DNA of 64,000 nt, from the NCBI RefSeq assembly GCF_022568815.1, contig NZ_JAKZHX010000019.1, positions 1 through 64,000 of the forward strand. Reading direction: 5' to 3'. The notes under the pieces were generated by a model that saw only the letters and a program-made list of their open reading frames with translations, ran no database searches and was not told the DNA's origin. Source of the stretch: Undibacterium paludis. Its GTDB lineage: Bacteria; Pseudomonadota; Gammaproteobacteria; Burkholderiales; Burkholderiaceae_D. A program made the position numbers and the translations under genes. Shown in pieces: positions 34,570 through 43,900 of this stretch (its first letter is position 1; every line of letters starts with the position of its first letter).

Positions 34570-34855
34570 CAACCCCATACGGACGACGCCCCTGGCAAAA
34601 CCCGCGCAAGAATTGATCTGGTGCGACATTCCCCTACCTGAACCCGCAGATCAGGATGTCTTGCCGGAAGTGCCCGCATGCGGCATGTGCCGCACAGACC
34701 TGCCTGTCATCAATGACGAATGAAAAAACAGCACTGAACACCTTATCCCGGTCATGAAGTGGCAGGCCGTGTCTTGCGTAGCGAAAGTCTGGCCCCGCTT
34801 TGCGCCGCCACCGCAAGTATGCGCATCACCACTGCTTATCTCTGGCGTAATCAAT
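34570..34855 (+). pseudogene. remnant of zinc-dependent alcohol dehydrogenase
   Basis: One frame gives ELIWCDIPLPEPADQDVLPEVPACGMCRTDLPVINDE then a stop; after a frame change it continues HLIPGHEVAGRVLRSES and LAPLCAAT. This is the N-terminal part of a GroES-like zinc alcohol dehydrogenase, with the catalytic Cys (ACG-CRTDL) and the PGHEV-GRV motif. It lies just after ftsH and is broken by at least one frameshift and a long deletion. Confidence 0.75.
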
Positions 34856-34954
34856 GTGAAATAACGACAAGTCGCCCTCCCAGAGAAGTTATTTCTCGTG
34901 AATAATGTGATAATCATTACTCAACTAATGGGGCTTTAACTGGGATGAGCGGCG

Positions 34955-37900
34955 ATGACGCAAAGAGATGCATTAGCAGATACAGACAGGCAACCTGAAT
35001 CGTGGACAACAGCAACGTCAGAAGAGTGCCTTGTAGAGGCAAATGCACGAATACAGCGTGAAATTCTGGCGCAGACGGGTGAATTAGATCTTAACAGTTT
35101 ACGGTCTCTCCATGTTTTACCGCCTGCGCTTTCGCAGTTGCAGCACTTGCGTGTGTTTAGCATTTTCGATACATCAATCGTTGACCTGGCCCCGTTGGCA
35201 CAACTGAACACACTGCAATCCTTGGATTGTTCTCGCACCCCAGTATCAGACCTGACCCCGCTGGCGCAACTACACACGCTGCAATCCTTGGACTGTTCTC
35301 GTACCCCAGTGTCAGACCTGACCCCGCTGGCGCAACTGAACACGCTGCAATCCTTGCATTGTTCCTTTACCGAAGTATCAGACCTGACCCCGCTGGCGCA
35401 ACTACACACGCTGCAATCCTTGGACTGTTCTCGTACCCCAGTGTCAGACCTGACCCCGCTGGCGCAACTGAGCACTCTGCAATCCTTGGATTGTTCCGAC
35501 ACCCAAGTGTCAGACCTGGCCACACTGGCGCAACTACGCACACTGCAATCCTTGGATTGTTCCTATACCCAAGTGTCAAACCTGACTCCACTGGCGCAAC
35601 TACGCACTCTGCAATCGTTGAGTTGTAACAGCACCCAAGTATCGGATCTGAACCCTCTGGCGCAACTGAACACACTGCAATCCTTGGTTTTTTCCCGAAC
35701 CCAAGTGTCAGACCTGATCCCTCTGGCGCGACTGAACACACTGCAATCCGTGGTTTGTTCCGAGACCCAAGTGTCAGACCTGACCCCGCTGGCGCAACTG
35801 AACACACTGCAATCCTTGGATTGTTCTGATACCCAAGTGTCAGATCCAACCCCACTGGCGCAATTACGCTCTCTGCAATCCTTGAATTGTTCCTATACCC
35901 AAGTGTCAAGCCTGACCCCGTTGGCGCAACTGCACTCTCTGCAATCCTTGAATTGTTGTCATACCCAAGTATCAGACCTAACCCCGCTGGTGCAACTGAG
36001 CACTCTGCAATCCTTGGACTGTTGGGGTACCCAAGTGTCAGACCTGACCCCGCTGGCACAACTGCGCTCTCTGCAATCCTTGAATTGTTCCTATACCCAA
36101 GTGTCAGATCTGACCTCGCTGGCACAACTGAGCAATCTGCAATCCTTAAATTGCTACTCTACCCAAGTGTCAGACCTGATCCCGCTGGCGCAACTGAGAA
36201 ATCTGCAATCCTTGGTTTGTTCTTCTACCCGAGTGTCAGACCTGACCCCGCTGGCGCAACTGAGCACGCTGCAATCCTTATATTGTTCCGATACCCCAGT
36301 GTCAGACCTGACCCCGCTGACGCAACTACGCTCTCTGCAATCCCTGGATTGCTCCTCTACCTCTGTGTCAGATCTGACCCCATTGAATAATCTGCGTCAG
36401 CTAAAGAGCCTGACTATATCTGGATGCAATATTCACATTTGGAACCCTTCCCTTATTTGGGGAAAAGTATTCAAATATCTAACTACATATCAAACCCACT
36501 TGGATCAGATTCCACCCGAAGTTTTATCTTCTAATTCCTACGAAAATTGTCTTCCAAACTTGCGCGCCCATTTACTAGACCTGGGTGCCGGCTCAGTAGC
36601 AGCTTCCAGCGTTAAATTAATCTTGCTTGGCAACGGGACTGTGGGCAAAACACAGATATGTCAACGTTTACGCGGTTTGCCCTTCGATGAAACCGTCCCT
36701 ACCACCCACGGTATACAGGTTCATTCACAAGTCAATGTCGAGACTGGGAGGGAGTGGCATATCTGGGATTTTGGCGGGCAAGACATTTACCACAGTACGC
36801 ATGCGCTTTTCATGCGCACGCGGGCCGTGTTTGTGCTGATATGGTCACCTGTTTCAGAACAAGCGGAGTCGCACGAGATCAATGGCGTACCATTTCGTAA
36901 TCATCCTCTGGAATACTGGATAGACTATGTACGCCATACCGCTGGCCTGGGCTGCCCGCTGTTAATCGTGCAAACGCGTTGTGAACAGCCGCAGGACGAA
37001 GTGCGGCAGCTCCCCTTGCCGACTGGCGTGCTGGATGATTTTTCATGGTGCAAGACAGTGCAATACAGTAGTTTAAATAACCGGGGCCGTGCCTCCCTGG
37101 ATGAGGCATTGGCCGATGCGCATGCCTGGTTGCTGACGCAACACCCCGCCACGATAGGTCTTGGGCGCTTACGCGTGCAACAGGCCTTGTGCGCATGGCG
37201 CGGCGCCGATAATCTCTTGCCTGATGCAAAAAAGCAGCACCGGCTGATCACCCAAACTGAATTCGGCGCACTTTGTGCAGAAGGCGGTGGTGACGTACAT
37301 GACCCGGCTGCCTTGCTCAATTATTTACACCATGCCGGCATCGTGTTCTACCAGGCCAATTTGTTTGACCAACAAATCATTCTCGACCAGGGCTGGGCAC
37401 TGGATGCGATTTATGCCGTGTTCGATAGAGAAAAATGCTGGCCACATCTGCGGCGTTTGCGTGGGCGCTTTAATCGCGCACTGTTGGCCAGCCTGGTCTG
37501 GTCACATTACAGTCAGGAAGAACAGGAATTATTTCTCAGCATGATGCAGAGTTGTGGCGTCGCTTTTGTTCATATTCAAGGCGATGAAGAAAATGATATT
37601 GAAACAGAATACATCGCCCCCGACCTGCTTCCAGGCAAAGATGGGGTCATGGATGAATTGAAAGAAAAATGGGATAACGACGCGCCTTGCCTTCATGTAC
37701 AAGTACATTATTCCGTGCATCAACCTGGTTTGCTCCGCAGTTTGTTGGCGAAAATTGGCAGCCTGGCAGGCATTAACGGTTTGTATTGGCAAGGCGGCGC
37801 ATGTGTGTATGAAAAAAATACACGCAGCCGCGCCTTGATAGAACATATAACAGATCAACGCGTCAAGACATGGCATGGCGACATCCGTATCAGCACACAG

Positions 37901-38587
37901 GGCCCAAAAGCCGAACAATTGCTGGCTGCATTGAAAACTCAACTTGAACGTGAAACCCGTGATTGGACAATACAAATGAAACATGAACCAAGCGCTCAGC
38001 CTGCAATACCTCCAACGCCTCTGGAGTTTTCTGCCGAACCTGTCACTACCTTGCAGTACGGTGTTTCTTACGCCTGGACAGATGACAGCAGCACCACCGT
38101 CGACCGACTCTGCGAAGCTGCCAAAGCAAACGGCGTCACCATTTTGCGAGATAAAACGACTTTGGGTATTGGTGACCGGATTACCCCTTTTATGCAACGA
38201 CTGGCCGAACAAGAGCGCATCTTTGTTATTTTGTCAGAAAAATATTTAAAATCCCCCAACTGCATGTATGAACTTTTCCAGATCTGGCGCAATTGCCAGG
38301 GAAAAGACGCCCTGTTTTTATCACGTGTGCGTGTGTATCGCCTGCCAGATGCGGATATTTTCAGTCCCCATGCACGCTTGCGCTGGGCCGCCCACTGGAA
38401 AAAGGAATTCACCAGCATTGATCAATTCATCAAAGAACATGGCGCTGATTTGTTGGGTGCAGAAGACTTTAAAAACTACAAGCGCATGCAGGATTTTTAT
38501 AGCCACATCGGCGATATTCTGTCCTTGGTAGCCGATACCTTATTGCCCAACAATTTTGAGGAATTAGTTAAACATGGCTTGAAGTAA
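34955..38587 (+). CDS. LRR-Roc-COR-TIR protein
   Basis: 1210 residues. After about 70 residues come around 18 near-identical 22-residue leucine-rich repeats with pattern DLTPLAQLxTLQSLDCSxTxVS. A Roc GTPase domain then begins near residue 550 (KLILLGNGTVGKTQICQRLRG, WDFGGQDIYHSTHALFM), followed by a COR-like region (about 740-1020), and a TIR domain from about 1033 (YGVSYAWTDDSS...ILRDKTTLGIGD...FVILSEKYLKSPNCMYELFQIW). Glu1106 in CMYEL sits where TIR NADases carry their catalytic Glu. Roco proteins are GTP-regulated dimers; TIR domains in bacteria often deplete NAD+ in anti-phage or cell-suicide systems. An immune-like switch sensing a ligand by its LRRs is inferred. No partner gene is evident. 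Confidence 0.9.
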   Translation: MTQRDALADTDRQPESWTTATSEECLVEANARIQREILAQTGELDLNSLRSLHVLPPALSQLQHLRVFSIFDTSIVDLAPLAQLNTLQSLDCSRTPVSDLTPLAQLHTLQSLDCSRTPVSDLTPLAQLNTLQSLHCSFTEVSDLTPLAQLHTLQSLDCSRTPVSDLTPLAQLSTLQSLDCSDTQVSDLATLAQLRTLQSLDCSYTQVSNLTPLAQLRTLQSLSCNSTQVSDLNPLAQLNTLQSLVFSRTQVSDLIPLARLNTLQSVVCSETQVSDLTPLAQLNTLQSLDCSDTQVSDPTPLAQLRSLQSLNCSYTQVSSLTPLAQLHSLQSLNCCHTQVSDLTPLVQLSTLQSLDCWGTQVSDLTPLAQLRSLQSLNCSYTQVSDLTSLAQLSNLQSLNCYSTQVSDLIPLAQLRNLQSLVCSSTRVSDLTPLAQLSTLQSLYCSDTPVSDLTPLTQLRSLQSLDCSSTSVSDLTPLNNLRQLKSLTISGCNIHIWNPSLIWGKVFKYLTTYQTHLDQIPPEVLSSNSYENCLPNLRAHLLDLGAGSVAASSVKLILLGNGTVGKTQICQRLRGLPFDETVPTTHGIQVHSQVNVETGREWHIWDFGGQDIYHSTHALFMRTRAVFVLIWSPVSEQAESHEINGVPFRNHPLEYWIDYVRHTAGLGCPLLIVQTRCEQPQDEVRQLPLPTGVLDDFSWCKTVQYSSLNNRGRASLDEALADAHAWLLTQHPATIGLGRLRVQQALCAWRGADNLLPDAKKQHRLITQTEFGALCAEGGGDVHDPAALLNYLHHAGIVFYQANLFDQQIILDQGWALDAIYAVFDREKCWPHLRRLRGRFNRALLASLVWSHYSQEEQELFLSMMQSCGVAFVHIQGDEENDIETEYIAPDLLPGKDGVMDELKEKWDNDAPCLHVQVHYSVHQPGLLRSLLAKIGSLAGINGLYWQGGACVYEKNTRSRALIEHITDQRVKTWHGDIRISTQGPKAEQLLAALKTQLERETRDWTIQMKHEPSAQPAIPPTPLEFSAEPVTTLQYGVSYAWTDDSSTTVDRLCEAAKANGVTILRDKTTLGIGDRITPFMQRLAEQERIFVILSEKYLKSPNCMYELFQIWRNCQGKDALFLSRVRVYRLPDADIFSPHARLRWAAHWKKEFTSIDQFIKEHGADLLGAEDFKNYKRMQDFYSHIGDILSLVADTLLPNNFEELVKHGLK
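35180..36385 (+). repeat. near-identical 66-bp tandem LRR repeats
   Basis: About 18 tandem units of 66 bp encoding the 22-residue LRRs. Long DNA stretches recur almost unchanged (CTGACCCCGCTGGCGCAACT in many units), so the array has been homogenised by recombination. Variable codons fall at a few positions of each unit (after QL, and at xTxVS). Confidence 0.85.
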
Positions 38588-38934
38588 AAACCGCATCATT
38601 GAGCCTCAGGATGACCTTGCTTTAATCTGCTCTCTAATCTGTTGTTCGGCAAGGACATTGACTCCATTCTTATTTTTAGCTTTTCTCGGAATCTACTGTC
38701 CTTTCCTGAAATCGTCCTGGTGAAAGCCAGGTACGAAACGAGCTGGGAGCATGCGTGCGATTACACGTTGTTAGTTGCACCAACGGCGCTCAAGCTGCCA
38801 TTCGAGATATTATTCAACATGGCCAATCTTGCTGGTAGAATAGAAAGAGATAACAGTCCAGAGAAGCCACACCTGGCAACACACACCTGGCAATATTTAA
38901 TGCGCCAGTTGAGTCCTTACACATAAGGTTGAAT
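38588..38934. other. gap between LRR-TIR gene and dfrB
   Basis: A TTG-started frame at 38642-38926 exists, but without a ribosome site or known motif. No integron attC site or inverted repeat of clear form is seen. Confidence 0.4.
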
Positions 38935-39171
38935 ATGGAACAGAGTAGCGTTGCCAACGGAGTTTCACACGATCACCAGATTCAACCGCCATTCCAGGCG
39001 ACGTTTGTGTTGGGAGAACGCGTTCGCAAAAAGTCGGGCGCTGCCTGGCAGGGCCACATCGTCGGCTGGTACAGCACGACACTGACGCCAGAAGGTTACG
39101 CCGTCGAGTCTGAAGCGCATCCTGGCTCGGTGCAGATTTACCCGGTCGCTGCGCTTGAGCGCGTGGTGTAA
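38935..39171 (+). CDS. dfrB: type B (R67-like) dihydrofolate reductase
   Basis: 78 residues from the ATG at 38935, preceded by AAGG; 78 is the exact length of plasmid DfrB enzymes. The body GERVRKKSGAAWQGHIVGWY, then S-T-T-LTPEGYAVESEAHPGSVQIYPVAALERVV, is nearly identical to R67 DHFR (VRKKSGAAWQGQIVGWYCTNLTPEGYAV...). It has the active-site VQIY and the lysine after VRK. R67 forms a tetramer with one central pore, is unrelated to FolA and resists trimethoprim. Only the unstructured N-terminus and a few surface residues differ. It is placed in chromosome-like context, not in an evident integron. Confidence 0.95.
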   Translation: MEQSSVANGVSHDHQIQPPFQATFVLGERVRKKSGAAWQGHIVGWYSTTLTPEGYAVESEAHPGSVQIYPVAALERVV

Positions 39172-39234
39172 ATTTCAATCGAGAGGACGTCACCCGGCAG
39201 ATTCAGCAATATCCGGAGTATTGCAATCTTTCAA

Positions 39235-40194
39235 TTATCGATGCTGTGAAAAATCCACACCCATCTCTTTTGCCAGATGAAGATAATATGTACTTGATTT
39301 ATCGTTTGCTGCCATGCCGGGCAAGCCAGTTCGCAAGAAATTTCCGAGGTTATAAGCTGCGATACCATCACTCAGGGAGATGGCCTGCTTCAAGTAAGCA
39401 AGCACAAGGCTACCGTCTATGTCCATGTTGTAGCCAGTTGCATGAATAACGCCCGCCATGCCCAATACCTGCGCATGACTTTTGTCCAGTAATTCTTTTA
39501 TGCAATTGAGCGCTACAGGTCCTTGCCCCCTGAGCAGTGCATATGCTGCGTTTCGCAATACGTCTTGATTGACAGCCGTACCGTATACATCGATGAAAGC
39601 CTGGTTTGAACGCCAGTCCTTTATTCGAAATTCCATGTTGGCTCTGGCAAGTCGTCCTTCGGAGTCGTAAGATACTTTGACGATTGGTGCTGCGGAACCG
39701 CTCCGGATTATTCCTATGAATTCTATAGGGCTACCCCAGCATTTTTCGTGTTCCAGTCTTATGTTTGCATCCAGTCGTACATAATTGCCCGTTCCGCAAG
39801 TGAGGCATTTGCAAGCTGTGCGCCTGTGCAAGCGCAAGTTATACAGTCGCTGGAATTCCGTATCTGATAAAACCAGCAGATTGTCTTCGATTCCTTTACT
39901 GGTTTCACTGTCTCTGCACTTGCGCAGTCCGGCGGCGATGTCGAATTGCCGCAAGTCTGGCAGGTATTCTGCATAGCTTGGTCTATTACACTCAAAGCAC
40001 CAGCAGTACTCTATCGCCACGGCAGTATGCAAGATGTCCAACCCTGCAAAGTAAGCGTCGAATTCTGCTAAGGGGATACGATCGAGCACTGACATGTCTC
40101 CACCTGGCATCCGGCAAGTATTGTTAAGCTCATAGTAAAGAAAGTGTTCTGGAAACGAGAAATATTCAGAACATCCGGTGCATTTCAGATACAT
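39235..40194 (-). CDS. Cys-rich (CpxC-like) protein, unknown function
   Basis: About 319 residues from the ATG giving MYLKCTGCSEYFSF; GGAG lies 6 nt upstream, while the frame extends to 40296 without such a site. It has cysteine pairs CTGC near the start, CWCFEC near 65 and CKCLTCG near 120-125: zinc-ribbon-like pairs. The C-terminal third (ALLRGQGPVALNCIKELLDKSHAQVLGMAGVIHATGYN...SDGIAAYNLGNFLRTGLPG) looks like helical Sel1-like repeats. The first part may resemble CpxC-like proteins, but I am not sure. It is convergent with dfrB. Confidence 0.6.
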   Translation of the reverse strand: MYLKCTGCSEYFSFPEHFLYYELNNTCRMPGGDMSVLDRIPLAEFDAYFAGLDILHTAVAIEYCWCFECNRPSYAEYLPDLRQFDIAAGLRKCRDSETSKGIEDNLLVLSDTEFQRLYNLRLHRRTACKCLTCGTGNYVRLDANIRLEHEKCWGSPIEFIGIIRSGSAAPIVKVSYDSEGRLARANMEFRIKDWRSNQAFIDVYGTAVNQDVLRNAAYALLRGQGPVALNCIKELLDKSHAQVLGMAGVIHATGYNMDIDGSLVLAYLKQAISLSDGIAAYNLGNFLRTGLPGMAANDKSSTYYLHLAKEMGVDFSQHR

Positions 40195-40970
40195 AGCGAG
40201 CTCCATGTCTGGAAAGGTCGGCCATTCTAATGAGCGGATGCTTGCTTGCCTAGCCCATGACCTGATTAAATTTGCAGCAAGCTGCATGTTTGCCACAATG
40301 CTGTATTTTTATACTGGATTTTGTCGTCCTGAAATTTTTCAACCCAAAGAGCGTAGTAAAATATATCTGGCAGCGCGGATCATAACCGGGCTGATCCACT
40401 CCTCGGCAGGACCGTAGATACTGTTATTCCTGTCAAGCCAAATGCAAGCTAGCCTGTGCAATTAACTTGCGTAATCGTACGCATGGCTATCGTTGCCAAG
40501 CCAGTCTTTGCAGCCATCCCCCCCGCTGAGTAGGCACATTCCTTCACCTTAAATCATCGCCGTCCGGCAGGCGCGGCTAACGTCACTTCTGCAGGACTGA
40601 ACAGTTTGCGTGAGCGGGCAAGGTTTCCACAGGACAAGAAATTGTAATCAATAAAACCACAAACCCCGATATATCCTCGATATAAAAGTTAGCGGATGTA
40701 TAATCAAAATTCCTGTTTTTTACTATTGGTCCCTTAAATTATTTCAATTTAATGACTGGTTGACGACAGGATGACTTCCACGGAGGCGGGGTTTTGTCGG
40801 ACAGCAGGACTAGTGGACTGTAACAGTGAATTTTCTCCGACATCACCTTCATGCCTTCTAATGCTTTCCCATTTGTTTTCGATTGCGGTCCATTCCATCC
40901 ACCCTTTTCAGTCTGACGTTTTTTGCCGTGATGAGGGTGGTGGCGTGTCAATAATTATGGAAAATGTTCT
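40195..40970. other. intergenic region with lone MITE end
   Basis: No gene is supported. At 40810-40830 lies CTAGTGGACTGTAACAGTGAA, matching the terminal repeat of the 20106-20282 MITE with one change, but the partner end is missing. Adjacent minus-strand text MEWTAIENKWESIRR is faintly CsbD-like but too short. Confidence 0.5.
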
Positions 40971-43900
40971 ATGAGAAAAGTCTTGAGATTATTCTTGCTG
41001 GCGTTTGCGGTATCTTTTTTTACCCACAACGCCATGGCGCAAAGCTGGCCGGTCACGAGAGTGGCGACTTCATCGGCGCTTTGGCCCAACACCAATTTAT
41101 ACGACGGTAACCCCGGCACCGTCTGGACCAGTAATGGCTATGCCGACCCCAACCATCAGGAATGGCTGGCTTACTGGTTTGACGGTTTTCATCCCGTCGA
41201 CACCATCAAACTCTATCCGCGCTATGCGGGTGGACGCGTGCTGGGCTTCCCTACTGCATTCAATGTGTACTGGAGTGATGGCAGCAACTGGAACCTGGCG
41301 CAAAGCTATGCCAATGTCAGCATGCCGGCGGCAGGCAATTATGTGACAGTGAAGCTGCCCTCGACAGTCAATGCCAATGGCATCCAGGTGATTGCCACCC
41401 AGCTAGGGCAGGATGATGTGGGCAATTATTATTTCCAGATCGGCGAAGTCGGTGCTGCGCGCACAGACGTCGTTGCAACGGACTATTTCAACAACCCGCT
41501 CCCTGGTTCACCGATACTGACCATGCTTGATAACGCACCACAAAGCGTGTTCGTCAGCGGTGTCAGGGCGAACATGTACCGGCTCAGACGGCCTAATACG
41601 CCGGAGGCCAACCCCGGCGTGCCTGAACCGCTCGCAAGATATGGCGGCGCCATGCGCGAATGCGTCAAGATCAGGCCAAACGAAACTGCACCTGACTGGG
41701 CATGTTATTCCACCTTTCCTGCAGAGTATGAAAGCAGCGCACCTGTCCTGGCCAGCCCGCAGATGAATGCGGTCTGCGGCATACCGGCGAAGTATCCTAC
41801 GCTCATTACATCATGCAGCAGTGGTCAGTGCACGTCTGAAATCTTCATGTTCGATTGCCAGACCAGCTACCCCAGCCTGGCGCCAAGCCGCTTCTTCAAT
41901 ACAGAAAAAAGCGACCTGAATTATGGCAACACCATTGATGACCCGGACGATTTGTCCAACCAGGGTTTCAGCGGTCAATACTACGTCACCGGCAATTACA
42001 ATACAGCGCTGGAGATTTTGAAGCAGGGCCGTACCCCTATTGTCAGCATCCCGATTTTTGACCGGCCTGTTACCGGTGGTACTTATTCGCTCAAACCTGA
42101 TGCAGAACAGATTCTCAACAATGTCGTCGCCCAATACCCGCAACTGTTTGCATCGGGCGCGAGGATTTCCGTTGTCGACGAGCCATTCTGGACCAATACC
42201 GGTACGGCGCAAGGTACCGTGCTGGAGAACGAAATCACTGCCCTGCGTCAGGGTATTGCACTCATGCAGAAAAAACTGCCATGGGCAAAATTCGGCCTGA
42301 ACCTGGTCGGTTTGCAAAGCGTGCAGCCGCAGATGATGGATGCCATGAAAAAACTACTGACACCGACCAATGGCGTCAGTATAACCCTGCAATGGCTTTC
42401 TACCGATATCTACATCAATACGTTTGATGTGGCTGAACGCACCAGTGCTTTCAACGCAGCCAACTGGTTCGCCAACTACATGAAAACTACTGCCCCTTTC
42501 AACACCATGGAAAGATGGCTGGTGGTACAGGGTTTTGGGCCTTACACCTATGCAAACGCTGTCGTCCCGCCCAGCTGGTCTCCTGCGATGGAAAACGACT
42601 TCAAGAGCATCATGAGCACCATGGGTATCGCCGGGCTCAACTATACCGGTACGATCGTATGGGGCTGGAACAAGGCGTCTGAAATCGATGACAGGTTTAC
42701 GGGCAAGTACTTCCCGATCAGCGCCAGGCGCGTATACCAGGCGCCACTCTGCTCCACAGTCAACCTGACGGCAACCAATGTGCCAGCCGGTGGCGGTACG
42801 GTCACTGCGCAAGCCGCTTGCTCCAATGACATATCGACTTATGCATGGACAGTCAACGGCACGGCCTTCGGCGGCAATACACCGTCGATCAGCATCACGC
42901 TGACAGCCAACAGCAGCACGACGCCGATCAACTACAAGGTCTGCTACACCGCCATCAACATCGCCCACACTGCCCCTATCTGTAGCAACATGGTACAGGC
43001 TGGCGCGAGTACGACAACGCTGCCGGCTGCACCTGCCATCAGTTCTGTCACACCGGGCAATGCGTCGATCAAGGTGACGTTTACTCCCGGTTCTTTGGGT
43101 TCTGGCACACTGGTCCGCTATACCGCCGCTTGCGGCAGTATCACCGCCACCGGCAGCGCATCGCCTATCACCGTCACAGGTCTGACAAATGGCACGGCCT
43201 ACACCTGCCGTGTGCAGACCACCAGCAGCGTCGGCAGCAGTTCCTGGTCGGCCACATCTGGTTCCGTCACACCGACGGCAGCGGCAACCCTGCCGGCTGC
43301 GCCTGCGATCAGTTCTGTTGTCGCTGGCAATGCGTCGATCAAGGTGACGTTTGCTCCTGGCTCTTTGGGTTCTGGCACGCTGGTCCGCTATACCGCCGCT
43401 TGCGGCAGTGTCACGGCCACAGGCACCGCATCGCCCCTCACAGTCACTGGTCTGACAAATGGCACGGCTTATACCTGCCGTGTACAGACCACCAGCAGCG
43501 TCGGCAGCAGCCCCTGGTCGGCAAACTCAGCCTCGGTCACACCAACGGCTGTCGTCTTGCCTGCTGCACCGACGATCAGCTCGGTCACTGCGGGTAATGG
43601 CGCTGTCACAGTAGCGTTCGCCCCTGGTGCGCTGGGTTCAGGCACACTGGTGAGGTATACCGCTTCTTGCGGCAGCGTCTCTGTCAATGGCAGCGCATCG
43701 CCTATCGTGGTCACCGGTTTGACCAATGGCACGGCCTACACCTGCCGCGTGCAGACCACCAGCAGCGTCGGCACAGGTGCATGGTCAGCAGCATCCAGTT
43801 CAGTCACACCGACACCGCCACCGGTCTTGCCATCGGCACCGACCATCGGCACAGCCGTCGGCGCACCTGGCCAGGGTACGGTGTACTTTACACCGGGTGC

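Noticed and set aside
34346..34723. 125-residue frame overlapping the ftsH end
   Set aside because: Only its second half is meaningful, and that is the alcohol dehydrogenase remnant called as a pseudogene.
34936..36125. Long minus-strand and other-frame open frames opposite the LRR array (Cys/Ser-rich repeats)
   Set aside because: They are shadows of the 66-bp repeats; the plus frame has the full domain architecture.
38756..38800. Possible integron attC-like text (TTGTTAG...AACGGCGCTCAAG) upstream of dfrB
   Set aside because: The core does not fit GTTRRRY at the required place and there is no matching RYYYAAC partner; a covariance search would decide.
38642..38926. 94-residue frame between the LRR-TIR gene and dfrB
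   Set aside because: TTG start without a ribosome site, no domain, no hint of conservation.
40840..40951. CsbD-like fragment (MEWTAIENKWESIRR) on minus
   Set aside because: Too short and interrupted by the MITE end; could be chance.
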